From: a bacterium | GTDB taxonomy: Bacteria; Methylomirabilota; Methylomirabilia; Methylomirabilales; 2-02-FULL-66-22 | Length of the DNA stretch: 64,000 bases | Direction: 5' to 3' | Assembly (NCBI GenBank): GCA_029580855.1 | Contig: JAKPQH010000015.1 | Coordinates: 62,001-126,000 of the forward strand | Shown here: piece after piece, positions 51,999 through 61,862 of the stretch | How the letters are laid out: the number at the start of each line of letters is the position of its first letter | How positions within the stretch are numbered: position 1 is the first letter of the stretch | Program-made: the position numbers and the translations under genes | The notes under the pieces: model-generated | What the model saw: only the letters and a program-made list of their open reading frames with translations | Databases searched by the model: none | What the model was told of the DNA's origin: nothing

Positions 51999-54054
51999 CC
52001 GCCGCCTCCACCATGGCTACCGCCTTGAGCGTCACGTCACTGCCGATCTCGTTGTACGAGAGCATGGCCAGATGCGGCAGATATCGCTCCGTGAGCCGCC
52101 GGAGATGCGGGCGGATCGCCGGGCTGCACAGGATCACCGGGGTCCCCTCCAGCGATACCTTGCCCACGGTCTGCGCGATGCTCTCGATGACTCGTTGCGC
52201 GGTGCGCGGATCCAGCGCCAAGTAGCGGCCCTGATCGCCCTCGGTGAGGGCGTCCGCCAGTGTCTGCTCGAGGGCTGGGCTCAGCGTGAACACTCTGAGC
52301 GTGCCGTCTCCCGCCGCGAGCGACCGGCAAATCGTCCGACCCAGCGCTTGGCGTGCAAACTCGGTCAACACGATCGGATCCTTCGTCGAGGGGGCCGTAT
52401 CGGCCAGAACCTCTAGGATCAACGCGAGGTCGCGGATCGACACCCCCTCGGCAAGCAGGTTCTGGAGCACCTTCTGAACGGTCCCAAGCGGGAGCAGCGC
52501 TGGTACCAGCGATTCCACAACGCTGGGATGGCTGGGTTTCAGGACATCGATCAACGCCTGAACCTCCTGCCGCCCGAGGAGATCCCGCGCATGACGGCGG
52601 ATCGTCTCCGTCAGGTGCGTGGTGATCACCGACGACGGATCCACCACGGTGTACCCGAGCACCTGCGCCCGCTCGCGCTCGGCCGCCGTGATCCACTGCG
52701 CCGGCAGCCCAAAGGTGGGCTCGGTGGTCGGCACGCCGAGAATCGTTTCCGTAGCCGTGCCGGGGTTCATGGCCAGAAAGTGGCCCGGCAGAATCTCCCC
52801 CCGACTCACGACGAGGCCTCGCACTTTGACGCCGTACGCGTTGGGCGCGAGTTGGAGGTTGTCGCGGATCCTGACGGGTGGGACGACGAAGCCGCTGTCG
52901 GTCGCAAATTGCCGACGCACGAGACGCACGCGGTCCAGCAGGTCGCCGCCCTGACCGGGGTCCACCAGGGGGATCAGGTTGTAGCCCACCTCCAGCTCCA
53001 GCGGATCCAGCGCGAGCAGTTTCTCGACCTTTTCCGGGCCGGTCGCCGCTGCCGATGCGGGCGCGGCCGCGGCGGGGAGCGCGGGCCGCCGTGATTCCTT
53101 GAACCCACCATAGGCGACCACCCCGGTGACGACGGCCAGGAGGAGGAAGGGGAATTTCGGTAAGCCGGGGATCAGGCCCAGCACCAGGAGCGTCGCGCTG
53201 CTGATCAGGAGCGCTCGGTGGTGGCCGGCGAACTGCAGCGTAAACGTGGCGGCCAGTTCGGTGTCTGAGGCCGCGCGCGTGACGACGATACCTGCCGCCG
53301 TGGAGACGATGAGGGCCGGGATCTGCGTGACCAATCCGTCCCCGATGGTGAGCAAGGTGTAGTTGGCCAGCGCGTCAAAGATGTCCATGCGCTGCTGCAC
53401 CACCCCGATGATGAGCCCGCCCACGCTGTTGACCCCGGTGATGATGATCCCGGCCACGGCATCCCCGCGGACGAACTTACTGGCGCCATCCATGGCGCCG
53501 TAGAAGTCCGCTTCCCGCGCGATCTCGCGCCGTCGCGTCCGGGCGTCGCTCTCGCTGATCAACCCGGCATTCAGATCGGCGTCGATGGCCAGCTGCTTGC
53601 CGGGCATCGCGTCCAGGGTAAAGCGAGCCGCCACCTCGGCGATGCGCCCCGCGCCCTTGGTGATCACCACGAATTGGATCACCACCAGGATGAGAAACAC
53701 CACGGCGCCGACGACGTAGCTGCCCCCGACCACGAAAAGGCCGAAGGCGTGAATGACTTCCCCCGCCGCTTGCGGGCCCTCGCTGCCATGGAGGAGGATG
53801 AGCCGCGTGGACGCCACGTTGAGGGACAGCCGGAAGAGGGTCAACAGGAGGAGCAGCGACGGGAAGACCGAAAAATCCAGCGGCCGCAGGATGTACATCC
53901 CGATGAGCAGCGTGAGGAGCGACAACGCGAGGTTGCCCGTCAGCAACAGGTCCAGAAGGACGGACGGCAAGGGCACGAGCATGACCGCCAGGATGCCCAG
54001 GACCGCGATGGCCAGCCCCACGTCCGCGCGGGCGGCGAGCGAGCGCGCCATCAT
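51979..54054 (-). CDS. flhA: flagellar type III export gate protein FlhA
   Basis: 691 residues, normal length. N-terminal membrane domain with about eight TM helices (residues 15-330) including PSLLLLLTLFRLSLNVASTR and the FHIPEP-type segment with DAMPGKQLAIDADLNAGLI, then a linker and a four-subdomain cytoplasmic part (about 360-690) ending in LSYNEIGSDVTLKAVAMV. It forms the ring of the export gate. Overlaps flhB by four bases. Confidence 0.97.
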   Translation of the reverse strand: MMARSLAARADVGLAIAVLGILAVMLVPLPSVLLDLLLTGNLALSLLTLLIGMYILRPLDFSVFPSLLLLLTLFRLSLNVASTRLILLHGSEGPQAAGEVIHAFGLFVVGGSYVVGAVVFLILVVIQFVVITKGAGRIAEVAARFTLDAMPGKQLAIDADLNAGLISESDARTRRREIAREADFYGAMDGASKFVRGDAVAGIIITGVNSVGGLIIGVVQQRMDIFDALANYTLLTIGDGLVTQIPALIVSTAAGIVVTRAASDTELAATFTLQFAGHHRALLISSATLLVLGLIPGLPKFPFLLLAVVTGVVAYGGFKESRRPALPAAAAPASAAATGPEKVEKLLALDPLELEVGYNLIPLVDPGQGGDLLDRVRLVRRQFATDSGFVVPPVRIRDNLQLAPNAYGVKVRGLVVSRGEILPGHFLAMNPGTATETILGVPTTEPTFGLPAQWITAAERERAQVLGYTVVDPSSVITTHLTETIRRHARDLLGRQEVQALIDVLKPSHPSVVESLVPALLPLGTVQKVLQNLLAEGVSIRDLALILEVLADTAPSTKDPIVLTEFARQALGRTICRSLAAGDGTLRVFTLSPALEQTLADALTEGDQGRYLALDPRTAQRVIESIAQTVGKVSLEGTPVILCSPAIRPHLRRLTERYLPHLAMLSYNEIGSDVTLKAVAMVEAADAVATV

Positions 54055-55121
54055 GCGGCCCCCCGCCGTGCCGCGCGTGCGTACACGTAGGCCAACACGT
54101 TCGCGACGGCCTTATAGAGCGCCACCGGTATCTCGCCCCCCACGTCGACGAGCTTGTAGAGCGTCCGGGCCAACGGGATGTCTTGGACGACCGGGACGCC
54201 CGCCGTGCGTGCCAACCGAACGATGCGTTCGGCCAGCAGGCGTTGGCCCTTGGCTATCACCCGCGGAGCCCGCATCGTCCCCTGGTCGTACCGAATGGCC
54301 ACGGCGATGTGCGTGGGGTTGACCACCACCACACTGGCGGACGGCACGTCCTGCATCATCCGGCGCATGCGCCGCTCCTGCCGCAGGCTCCGCACGCGAG
54401 CGCGGATCTGGGGATCCCCCTCCTGCTGCTTGCCCTCCTCTCGCACCTCGTTACGGCTCATCCGGAGGCTCCGCTCGTGCTGCCACCGCTGATACACATA
54501 GTCGGCCAGGGCTAGAAGGCTGTAGACGAGAACGACCCGAAAGGCGAGGCGCAGCCCGAGCCCGAGCTGCCACCAGACCAAATCCAGCGGGTCCATCTCG
54601 GCGAGGGACGGAAAGCGCGCCCACTCGGGCTGCAGCGTGCGGTACGCCACCGTCCCCAGGATCGCGATCTTGAGGATGGCTTTGAGCGCCTCCACGGCCC
54701 CTCTGAGCGACAGGATGTTGGATAACCCCCGCATCGGGTTGATGCGTTCCCAGTGCGCTCCGATCGCCTGGGGCGCGATCAGGAAGCCGACCTGCAGGAC
54801 GTTGGCCAGGACGCCCACCACCGCGCCGGTCAGGGCCACCGGGCCGATGGCCTTCGCCGCAGCCCACGCCGCCCCGACCACCCGGACGCGAATCGCCTCG
54901 CGGGTGAGATCCGCTGTTCCACCGAGCTGGAGGCCGGCCCGCAACGCGCCCAGCAGCGTCTGGCCCATCAGTGCGCCGCCGACGGCGAGCGCGCCGCACG
55001 CACCCAGCAGCAGTAACGCCGAGTTCAGCTCCGCGCTGCGCGCCACCTGGCCCCGTTCCCGCGCCTCGCGACGGCGTTTGGGTGTCGGGGCCTCTGTCCG
55101 TTCCGTGTCCTCAAATGCCAT
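54051..55121 (-). CDS. flhB: flagellar export substrate-specificity switch FlhB
   Basis: 356 residues. Starts AFEDTERTEAPTPKRRREARERGQVARS, four TM helices (about 30-55, 90-115, 145-165, 185-210) and the cytoplasmic domain with the self-cleaving NPTH near residue 268, followed by VAIRYDQGTMRAPRVIAKG. The cleavage motif is intact, so the rod/hook to filament switch should work. It overlaps fliR by 11 bases. Confidence 0.97.
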   Translation of the reverse strand: MAFEDTERTEAPTPKRRREARERGQVARSAELNSALLLLGACGALAVGGALMGQTLLGALRAGLQLGGTADLTREAIRVRVVGAAWAAAKAIGPVALTGAVVGVLANVLQVGFLIAPQAIGAHWERINPMRGLSNILSLRGAVEALKAILKIAILGTVAYRTLQPEWARFPSLAEMDPLDLVWWQLGLGLRLAFRVVLVYSLLALADYVYQRWQHERSLRMSRNEVREEGKQQEGDPQIRARVRSLRQERRMRRMMQDVPSASVVVVNPTHIAVAIRYDQGTMRAPRVIAKGQRLLAERIVRLARTAGVPVVQDIPLARTLYKLVDVGGEIPVALYKAVANVLAYVYARAARRGAA

Positions 55122-55899
55122 GACGCAGCCTGATGATCAGCACGCCCAGTGTCGTCGGGAGCTGCTGGAAACTGCCCGCCATCACCGTGGCCATGATCGG
55201 CAATGCCGCGAGCAGGACCAGCAGACCCACACCCAGGGTCAGGGCAAAACTCACCATGAACACGTTGACCTGCGGCGCGATGCGGTTCAGCAAGCCCAGG
55301 GTGACCGTGGTCGCAAACATGGCGGCCCCGACCGGCGCCGCCAATCGAATGGCCAGCGTCAACGCGGAGCCGAAGAGCCCCGCCAGAAATTCGAGGCTAC
55401 CGCCGCGAAATGCGACGGTCAGCGGCGGGGTCAGGGTCACGCTCTGCGCCAGAGCGCCGAGGACGGCGTGATGGCCACCCACCAAGAGGAAGACCAGGAT
55501 CGCAACCTGGTCCAGGAAGGAGTTCACCGAGGTGACCTGACTCATGGAATGTGGGTCGAGGGCTCCGGGCAGCCCGACCCCCATCTGCACCGCCACCAAC
55601 TCCCCCGCCACTCCGATGCCCGCGAACACAAATCGCACGGCGAGTCCGAGGACGGCCCCGATCATCAGCTCGCCCAGGAGCGCCGCCGTCAGCCCCACCC
55701 CCGAATCCGGCAGCGGCAGGTGGCGGCCGGCCAGGAGCGGCGTCAAGAGGATCGCCAGTATGCCGGCCAGGCCGATCTTGAGCGCCGGCGGCAGGACCTG
55801 AACTCCGAACACCGGCCCCAGCGCCACGACCCCGCTGCACCGCGCCAGCAGCAACAGAAAGGTCGGCGCCCACGTGCTCAGCAGCACTTCGACCGTCAT
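55111..55899 (-). CDS. fliR: flagellar export protein FliR
   Basis: 262 residues, about six TM helices. The family stretches FVFAGIGVAGELVAVQMGVG and LNRIAPQVNVFMVSFALTLGVGLL are clear. Part of the FliP5-FliQ4-FliR1 export gate. ATG at 55899 overlaps the fliQ stop by four bases; an earlier in-frame codon would lie inside fliQ. Confidence 0.96.
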   Translation of the reverse strand: MTVEVLLSTWAPTFLLLLARCSGVVALGPVFGVQVLPPALKIGLAGILAILLTPLLAGRHLPLPDSGVGLTAALLGELMIGAVLGLAVRFVFAGIGVAGELVAVQMGVGLPGALDPHSMSQVTSVNSFLDQVAILVFLLVGGHHAVLGALAQSVTLTPPLTVAFRGGSLEFLAGLFGSALTLAIRLAAPVGAAMFATTVTLGLLNRIAPQVNVFMVSFALTLGVGLLVLLAALPIMATVMAGSFQQLPTTLGVLIIRLRHGI

Positions 55900-56165
55900 C
55901 GCGCGAATTGCCCGAGATTTCCAAAGAGATCCATGGCGAACCGTACCGCCAGGTCCGTCATCCACGGCATGCACAACATCAGTGCCGCGAAGACCACGAT
56001 GAGTTTTGGGACAAATGTCAGCGTCGCCTCCTGGATGGACGTGACCGCCTGAAACAGACTTACCGCGAGTCCGGTGAGCATGCCGGCCACGAGGACCGGG
56101 GCCGACAGCATCACCGTCAACCGCAGCGCCCGCTGTCCGAGATCGACCACCTGTTCCATGGTCAT
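55896..56165 (-). CDS. fliQ: flagellar export protein FliQ
   Basis: 89 residues, family length. Two TM helices (about 15-40 and 55-75), with SLFQAVTSIQEATLTFVPKL between them, the signature of FliQ. The start TMEQVVDLGQRAL at 56165 matches other members. It follows fliP by 14 bases. Confidence 0.96.
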   Translation of the reverse strand: MTMEQVVDLGQRALRLTVMLSAPVLVAGMLTGLAVSLFQAVTSIQEATLTFVPKLIVVFAALMLCMPWMTDLAVRFAMDLFGNLGQFAR

Positions 56166-56179
56166 GGCCGGGCCCAGCC

Positions 56180-56950
56180 TCACTGAAAGCTCGTCACGAG
56201 CGAGCGCACGACCAGGTGCCAGCCATCGGCCAGCACGAAGAGCAAGAGCTTGAACGGCAACGCGATCATCGTGGGCGGGAGGAAGAGCATCCCCATGGAC
56301 AAGAGCACGCTGGACACCACGAAGTCGATGACGATGAACGGCAGAAAGAGAACAAAACCCATCTGAAACCCGGTCTTCAGCTCGCTGATGATGAATGCCG
56401 GAATGAGGATGTAGGTCGCGACATCGGCGCGGTCCCGCGGTCGGGGCACCTTGGCGAGGTGGACCATCAGCGCCAGGTCATGCTCGCGCGTCTGCCGGAA
56501 CATGAACTGGCGAATCGGCTGGAGTCCGCGCTCGAATGCTTCGTCCTGGCTGATCTGCCTCGCCGTGTAGGGCGTGTAGGCTTTGTCTCGGATCTCGACG
56601 GCCACGGGCGCCATGATGAACGCCGTGAGGAAGAGCGCCAACCCGATCAGCACCTGGTTCGGCGGCATCTGCGACGTGCCCAGCGCCTGCCGTAATAGCC
56701 CCAAGACGATCACGATCCGGCTGAAGGAGGTGAGCAGGATGACCAGGGAGGGCGCCAGCGCCAGAACAGTCAGGAGCAGCAGCACCTGCAGTGCGCTGGA
56801 CAACTCTTGGGGCCCCTTGACCTCGCCGATGCCCACGCTGATCTTCGGCAAGCTGATGCCGGTCGTGTCGGCCGCTTCCACCCCCAGGGGCACCAAGAAC
56901 CCCAGCCCCGCCACGGCCAGCGCAATCAGCGGGATTCCCAGGCGGCTCAT
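56180..56950 (-). CDS. fliP: flagellar export protein FliP
   Basis: 256 residues with a cleavable signal peptide (about 1-27), as is normal for FliP, then four TM helices. Motifs: LLLTVLALAPSLVILLTSFSRIVIVL, QMPPNQVLIGLALFLTAFIM and the C-terminal MGMLFLPPTMIALPFKLLLFVLADGW. The ATG overlaps the fliO stop by four bases. Confidence 0.97.
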   Translation of the reverse strand: MSRLGIPLIALAVAGLGFLVPLGVEAADTTGISLPKISVGIGEVKGPQELSSALQVLLLLTVLALAPSLVILLTSFSRIVIVLGLLRQALGTSQMPPNQVLIGLALFLTAFIMAPVAVEIRDKAYTPYTARQISQDEAFERGLQPIRQFMFRQTREHDLALMVHLAKVPRPRDRADVATYILIPAFIISELKTGFQMGFVLFLPFIVIDFVVSSVLLSMGMLFLPPTMIALPFKLLLFVLADGWHLVVRSLVTSFQ

Positions 56951-57588
56951 CGTCGGCCCTCGGCGTCGGCCCGGGGAAGTCCCCAGGCCGCCTGTACCTC
57001 CCGAAGACGCGCGGCGAGCTCCCGCCGGCGCCCAATTGGCTGCGCGGCGCCGCCCAGACCCGCCGCGATTTGTGTACCTGGCACGGACGGCTGGACGCCC
57101 AGAGCGGTCGGCTCCAAGCGACAGAGAAAGTTGACACCCGCGGCGCTGATCCCGAGCGCTAGCACCTCGTTCCCCGCGCGGACGACGCACACCGCCTCTT
57201 TTGTGCCCACCGGAAGCCTCCCGAGGACTTCGAGCGGGCCGGCCGCGGCGCTCCGACCGGCGAGGACGGGCCATCGCCGCAGCGCCGTCACACCCAGGCC
57301 CAGCAGCAGCAGCACCGCCGCGAGCGAGAGCGCCATGCGCATGCCGTCCCAAAGCAGGGCCCGATCCTGGCCGCCCTCGGCCAATCGGTACTCCGGGACC
57401 GCGCCGCCCTCGGCTAAGGTCTCCCGGTCCGGACGCGTCGGTCCCCCGGGCGCGACGTCGACAACGACGGGACCCCGGGCACTCACCGCACCCGCCGACG
57501 GCGGTCCCGCCTTGCGCTCCGCGGCGCCCGAAAGCGGCAGCGCCAGCGTCAGCAGCAGCACCGCCAAGGGGAGAATCCGGCGTATCAT
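56947..57588 (-). CDS. fliO: flagellar protein FliO
   Basis: 213 residues. N-terminal signal-like helix (about 5-22), a second TM helix (about 83-103) and a cytoplasmic domain with [28 protein letters not shown], the FliO core. It helps FliP assemble. The long tail after residue 160 (Gln/Arg/Ala-rich) is not conserved. Four-base overlap with fliN. Confidence 0.9.
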   Translation of the reverse strand: MIRRILPLAVLLLTLALPLSGAAERKAGPPSAGAVSARGPVVVDVAPGGPTRPDRETLAEGGAVPEYRLAEGGQDRALLWDGMRMALSLAAVLLLLGLGVTALRRWPVLAGRSAAAGPLEVLGRLPVGTKEAVCVVRAGNEVLALGISAAGVNFLCRLEPTALGVQPSVPGTQIAAGLGGAAQPIGRRRELAARLREVQAAWGLPRADAEGRR

Positions 57589-58436
57589 TGGAGGCTCGCG
57601 ACCCGTTCGCTCGGAGTCACGATGCTCGTCAGGCGGACCCCGAAGTTCTCGTCAATGACCACCACTTCACCCCGGGCGATGGACTTCTCGTTGATCAGGA
57701 TATCCACCGGCTCCCCGGCCAGCTTGTCCAGCTCCAGCACCGACCCGGGGGTCAGGTGTAGGATGTCGCGAATCATCATCCGGGTACGCCCCAGCTCCAC
57801 CGTGACGGGAAGGGAGATATCGAGCAGCAGCTCCATGCCATGCCCGTTCTTGCGACTCGGTGATTCCTGCAGCGGCGGCAGCGTCGCCTCCGCCGCCGTG
57901 CGGGGCGGCACGCGGGATACCGCCCCCCACGGGACCACCAGCCATGCGTCGGCGCTGGTGCCCTTCAGTGTCACGGAGAGCGCCAGGACGGGCTCCGAGG
58001 TCCCTGCCGGCAGCGCGGCTCCGCCCTCCGCCAACCATTGCAAGCCGGGCCCCTCGAAACCCACCGAGTGCCCGAGCCACTCGCCGAGCGCGGTGGACAG
58101 GCCGCTGGCCAGCTGATTGGCGAGCTCCCCCAAGGCATCTGTGTCATCCGGCCCGGGGATCGTGGCGGCCGCTTCCATCCCTTCGCCCGCCAATAGTTTG
58201 GCCACACCCAGGGCGAACGCTCCGGGAAGGACCAGTACGGCGGGCCCGGTAGCGCCTCGCGTCAGGCGACACACCAGCGCCGCCAAGGGGCCCGGCAGCG
58301 ACCGGAGCGTCTCGGCGCCCCGCACCTCCCGGAACGCGACGGTGGCGCTCGCCTCGACCGAACCCAAAAGCCGCTCCACACACCCCGCCAGCCGATGTGC
58401 GATTTCCTGCGGGATCTCCCCAGCCGGATTACCCAT
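57585..58436 (-). CDS. fliN: flagellar switch protein FliN, FliY-like with an N-terminal CheC-type domain
   Basis: 283 residues, about twice the size of short FliN. The C-terminal SpoA domain (about 205-278: [46 protein letters not shown]) is standard FliN. The N-terminal 200 residues contain [23 protein letters not shown], a CheC/CheX/FliY-like segment, so the protein is FliY-like and may also act on CheY-P, though the phosphatase Glu/Asn pair is not certain. ATG at 58436 follows GGAGGAGG and overlaps fliM by eight bases. Confidence 0.92.
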   Translation of the reverse strand: MGNPAGEIPQEIAHRLAGCVERLLGSVEASATVAFREVRGAETLRSLPGPLAALVCRLTRGATGPAVLVLPGAFALGVAKLLAGEGMEAAATIPGPDDTDALGELANQLASGLSTALGEWLGHSVGFEGPGLQWLAEGGAALPAGTSEPVLALSVTLKGTSADAWLVVPWGAVSRVPPRTAAEATLPPLQESPSRKNGHGMELLLDISLPVTVELGRTRMMIRDILHLTPGSVLELDKLAGEPVDILINEKSIARGEVVVIDENFGVRLTSIVTPSERVASLQ

Positions 58437-59430
58437 GCAGCAACCCTCCTCCATCCAGCGGCGCGGTGATTTCGATCGCGCGCCGTCGGCGTCTTCGCCC
58501 CGCCCGCCCGGCGAAGCGCGGCACGCCGCCCACCTCCAGGGTCACGTTCAGGTCCTCACGCCATGGCAACGGCAGGATGTCGCCGACCTCCCAGCGCGTG
58601 AGCTCGTTGATGGGAATGCGGAGCGGTTCCAGGACGGCCCGGACATCCAGGTGCGTCGCGCGGAGATGCCCTTCCACTTCGCGCGACACCGCGTGCGAAT
58701 CGGCGGTGGGCGCCGCGCCGAACCAGCGCTGGGTCATCAGCTTCGGCAGGACCGGCTCCAGCATCGCAAACGGAAGGCACAGACTCATGACACCACCGAC
58801 GTCGCCCACGCGCAGGTCGAACGTTACGAGGATGGCAATGTCGTTGGGGGAGGTGAGCTGGACGAACTGCGGGTTTGTCTCCAGGTTGAGCAGGCGGACG
58901 TCGAACCGGCCGACCTGAGACCAGGCCTGCTGGAGATCCACCAGAACCTTGCGCAGGATTCGACTGACCAGCGCCCGCTCGATCTCCGTCAGCTCACGGA
59001 CCTGAATCGACGCGCGGCCGGGCCCCCCGAGCACGCGGTCGATCATCGGGAAGACCAGGTGCGGGTTGATATCGAGAACGGCGCCGCCCTTTAGGGGCGC
59101 CATCTCGAAAACGCCCAGGGTCGAGGGAACTGCGACGGACGCCATGAACTCGCCGTACGTGAGCTGCTCTACGGAGGTCAGCTGCACTTCCAGCAAGCTC
59201 CGCAGGTAGGCGGACAGTGACGAGCTCACGCTGCGCGAGAACGAATCGTGGAGCATCTGCAGCGTCCTGACCTGTTCCTTGGCAATCCGGTTGGGGCGGC
59301 GAAAGTCATACGGCAGCACGTTCCGGTGCCGCTTGTTGCTGGCTCCTGCCCCGGATGTGCTGGGCATCTGGCCCTTGGTCACGGCGCTTAGCAACGAGTC
59401 GATCTCTTCCTGCGTCAGGATCTCAGACAC
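58429..59430 (-). CDS. fliM: flagellar motor switch protein FliM
   Basis: 333 residues. The CheY-P-binding N terminus [13 protein letters not shown] is intact; the middle CheC-like domain (about 45-230, with [20 protein letters not shown]) and the C-terminal SpoA domain (about 245-320) follow. It forms the C-ring and sets rotation direction. It follows fliL by about 118 bases. Confidence 0.97.
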   Translation of the reverse strand: MSEILTQEEIDSLLSAVTKGQMPSTSGAGASNKRHRNVLPYDFRRPNRIAKEQVRTLQMLHDSFSRSVSSSLSAYLRSLLEVQLTSVEQLTYGEFMASVAVPSTLGVFEMAPLKGGAVLDINPHLVFPMIDRVLGGPGRASIQVRELTEIERALVSRILRKVLVDLQQAWSQVGRFDVRLLNLETNPQFVQLTSPNDIAILVTFDLRVGDVGGVMSLCLPFAMLEPVLPKLMTQRWFGAAPTADSHAVSREVEGHLRATHLDVRAVLEPLRIPINELTRWEVGDILPLPWREDLNVTLEVGGVPRFAGRAGRRRRRRAIEITAPLDGGGLLHG

Positions 59431-59548
59431 GGTTCCCCCGCATACTCAGGCGGCTTGGCGACTTGACAGTTGGACCATCGGGCGACTCGCCCCTCCCGCG
59501 GGGCCTGCTCACCCGTTTGCCGAATTGGCCCCCTGCCACATCGTCGAC

Positions 59549-60067
59549 TCACTGCACGACGAACTCGGTGATGTAGACGCGGCGCACCCGCGCTGCGCCC
59601 AGGGCGTGACTCACGCGGGCGAGGACCTCGTTCCGCAGCGTATCCAGCGCTTCGGGGGAGGTGAGGTCGCTCAGCGACTTCCGCGTGAGGGTGGCGACGA
59701 TCAGGTCCAGGAGTTGCGCCTTGCGCGCCTCGACCTCCTTGACCGTCTTCTCCTCGTCGGGCACCTCCAGATGCACCGTGGCTTTCAGATAGCGTCGCCC
59801 TTCGGTCTGGGCCACGTTCACCACCACGGAATCCAGCGCGACGACGCGCCCAAACTTCTCGTCGCTCTTCTGCGGCGGCTTCTCGGAGGCGCTGGGCACC
59901 GGGAACATCGGCCGGACAACGAACAGGACAAGTGCAAATGCCGCGCCCCCGAGCCCGGCGAAGATCGCCAGTGTCGGTAGAAGGCGCGATAGCGTTTGCA
60001 TCGGACCGAGTCGCGCGGGTGCCGGTGCTGCCGGTGCATCTGGAGACGGTACGGATGGATCTGCCAT
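59549..60067 (-). CDS. fliL: flagellar basal body protein FliL
   Basis: 172 residues. A proline/alanine-rich start, one TM helix (about 33-52), and a periplasmic domain with VVNVAQTEGRRYLKATVHLEVPD and LRNEVLARVSHALG, ending VYITEFVVQ as FliL proteins do. It stabilises stators around the motor. It is downstream of the sigma-54 activator gene by 21 bases. Confidence 0.93.
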   Translation of the reverse strand: MADPSVPSPDAPAAPAPARLGPMQTLSRLLPTLAIFAGLGGAAFALVLFVVRPMFPVPSASEKPPQKSDEKFGRVVALDSVVVNVAQTEGRRYLKATVHLEVPDEEKTVKEVEARKAQLLDLIVATLTRKSLSDLTSPEALDTLRNEVLARVSHALGAARVRRVYITEFVVQ

Positions 60068-60088
60068 CTCATGATTCCCCGTGCGCGC

Positions 60089-61411
60089 CTACGCGGTACG
60101 CGCCGCCATGGCCATGGTTCCCTCTTCCCGGTACTGGCGCAGCCGGTTGCGAATGGTGCGGACCGAGACCCCCAGCGCTTCTGCCGCCCGATTTCGGTTG
60201 CCCCCCACGCGCTCCAGCGTTGCAAAGATCAGTCGCCGCTCGACCTCGGACCGCGTCCCGACTTCCAGCGCCGGCGACACGCAGTCGGTTTCGAGCTGGA
60301 GGTGGAACGGCTGCAGGACACGATCCGGACAGAGCAGCAGCGCTCGTCGGATGCAGCTTTCCAGTTCCCGGACGTTCCCGGGCCAGCTATACGATCGGAG
60401 GGTGTCGAGGGCCGCCTCGCTCAGCTCTCGCCCGGGTCCATCCGTGCTCGAGCGATGCTTCTCGACGAAGTGGCGCGCCAAACACGGGATATCCTGCGGT
60501 CGCTCGCGCAGCGGGGGAAGTCGGAACGAAATGACGTTCAGACGAAAGAAGAGATCCTGTCGGAAACGGCCGGCCTGAATCGCCTCGCGCAGATCCTGAT
60601 TCGTGGTGGCGATGACGCGGACGTCGACGCGGACGGGCCGATCCCGGCCGATCCGGTCCAGCTCTCCTTCCTGGAGTGCCCGGAGGAGCTTCGCCTGGAA
60701 TGGCAGGCTCGTCTCGCTGACTTCGTCCAGAAGGAGCGTCCCTTCGTGGGCCGCCTCGAACTTTCCGAGCCGGCGGGCGATGGCGCCGGTGAAGGCGCCG
60801 CGCTCGTGGCCGAACAACTCGCTTTCCAGCAAGGAGTCGGGGAGCGCCGCACAGTTCAGCGCCACGAACGGCTTGTCCCGACGGCGGCTGCGCAGGTGGA
60901 TTTCGTGCGCCAGCAGCTCCTTGCCCGTCCCGCTTTCCCCCTGGATCAGAATGGGCGCGGTGCTCCGCGCCACGCGCGCGGCAGTCTGCAACAGGCGGCG
61001 CATGTGCGGGTCCTCGGTCACGATCCCGCCCGGCGACGCGGATGGGGCTCGCGTCCCGAGGAGGCGGTCCAAGATCTCGCCGAGCCGTGCCATGCCGAAC
61101 GGTTTCTCCAACAGATCCTCGGCGCCGCTCTGCATGGCTTCCACGGCCACCTCAACCGACCCGTGCCCGGTGATCATAACCACGGGAGTCCCCGCGTGGC
61201 GCGCCCGGATGTCTCGCAGCAGATTGATCCCGCTTGACCCGGGAAGCCGGATGTCGGTCAGCACCAGACGGGCCCCGGAGCGCGCCAGCGACTCTAGTGC
61301 GTGCTCCGCCGAGGCGACGGCAACCGCTTCGTATCCGTACTCGCGGATCAGCTCCAGCAAGGTGCGACGCACCATCGGATCGTCATCCACCACGAGCACA
61401 TCAGGCGTCAT
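60089..61411 (-). CDS. sigma-54-dependent flagellar regulator (FlbD/FlgR-like)
   Basis: 440 residues: receiver domain (1-118, VLTDIRLPGSSG), AAA+ domain (about 135-360) with GESGTGKE, the sigma-54 loop GAFTGA and LLDEVSETSL, and a Fis-type helix-turn-helix (NRAAEALGVSVRTIRNRL). Its place inside the flagellar operon suggests control of class II/III flagellar genes, as FlbD or FlgR do. Its start follows AAAGGAGG. The kinase partner is not obvious; the GAF kinase at 45087 is one candidate. Confidence 0.9.
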   Translation of the reverse strand: MTPDVLVVDDDPMVRRTLLELIREYGYEAVAVASAEHALESLARSGARLVLTDIRLPGSSGINLLRDIRARHAGTPVVMITGHGSVEVAVEAMQSGAEDLLEKPFGMARLGEILDRLLGTRAPSASPGGIVTEDPHMRRLLQTAARVARSTAPILIQGESGTGKELLAHEIHLRSRRRDKPFVALNCAALPDSLLESELFGHERGAFTGAIARRLGKFEAAHEGTLLLDEVSETSLPFQAKLLRALQEGELDRIGRDRPVRVDVRVIATTNQDLREAIQAGRFRQDLFFRLNVISFRLPPLRERPQDIPCLARHFVEKHRSSTDGPGRELSEAALDTLRSYSWPGNVRELESCIRRALLLCPDRVLQPFHLQLETDCVSPALEVGTRSEVERRLIFATLERVGGNRNRAAEALGVSVRTIRNRLRQYREEGTMAMAARTA

Positions 61412-61862
61412 GAGAAACCTCCTTTGGTCGGTGCGAGTTTTAGGCAAGCTCCATACCAAGAGCCGCCTTGGTGGCGGCCGCTCGCTGCCTCAACCCCAAA
61501 GGCCTTGCGTGTGGCGCCGTCCGTGGCGCGGTGGTGGGCTCCGCACCGATCCTGAGCCCGGTCGTCGCACCTACGCCAGTCCGTGGGCTGAGAAGAAATT
61601 AGCCGCAGAGTCATGTGCGGTCGCGAAGGATGTGGATGTTTATCGCCACGAGCGTCGAAGAAACCTAGAGTTGCGTTTGCTCAGGTTCATTTTTGATCGC
61701 CCGGATGTTTATTGATCGCTTTTCGATCGTTCGGCGGGCGCGGTCAGCCAAGAAACGACCCGGGGAGGATGCTGGCGGGCGGGGCAAATGCAGACGGCGC
61801 CACGTCACACGCGAGCGCGGGACGGTGGCGCCGTTCCGAAGCGATGTGGCAGATCGAGGCGG
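61412..61862. other. 451-base gap between flgE and the flagellar regulator
   Basis: No gene. The 61610-61740 part is A/T-rich compared with the rest of the window and carries repeated TGATCG strings, so it is a likely promoter or operator region for the 60089 gene and fliL onwards. A short hairpin ACCAAG/CTTGGT lies near 61457-61475. Confidence 0.4.

Noticed and set aside
61630-61660. GGCGATAA on the minus strand, similar to a sigma-28 -10
   Set aside because: There is no TAAA element at the required spacing upstream.
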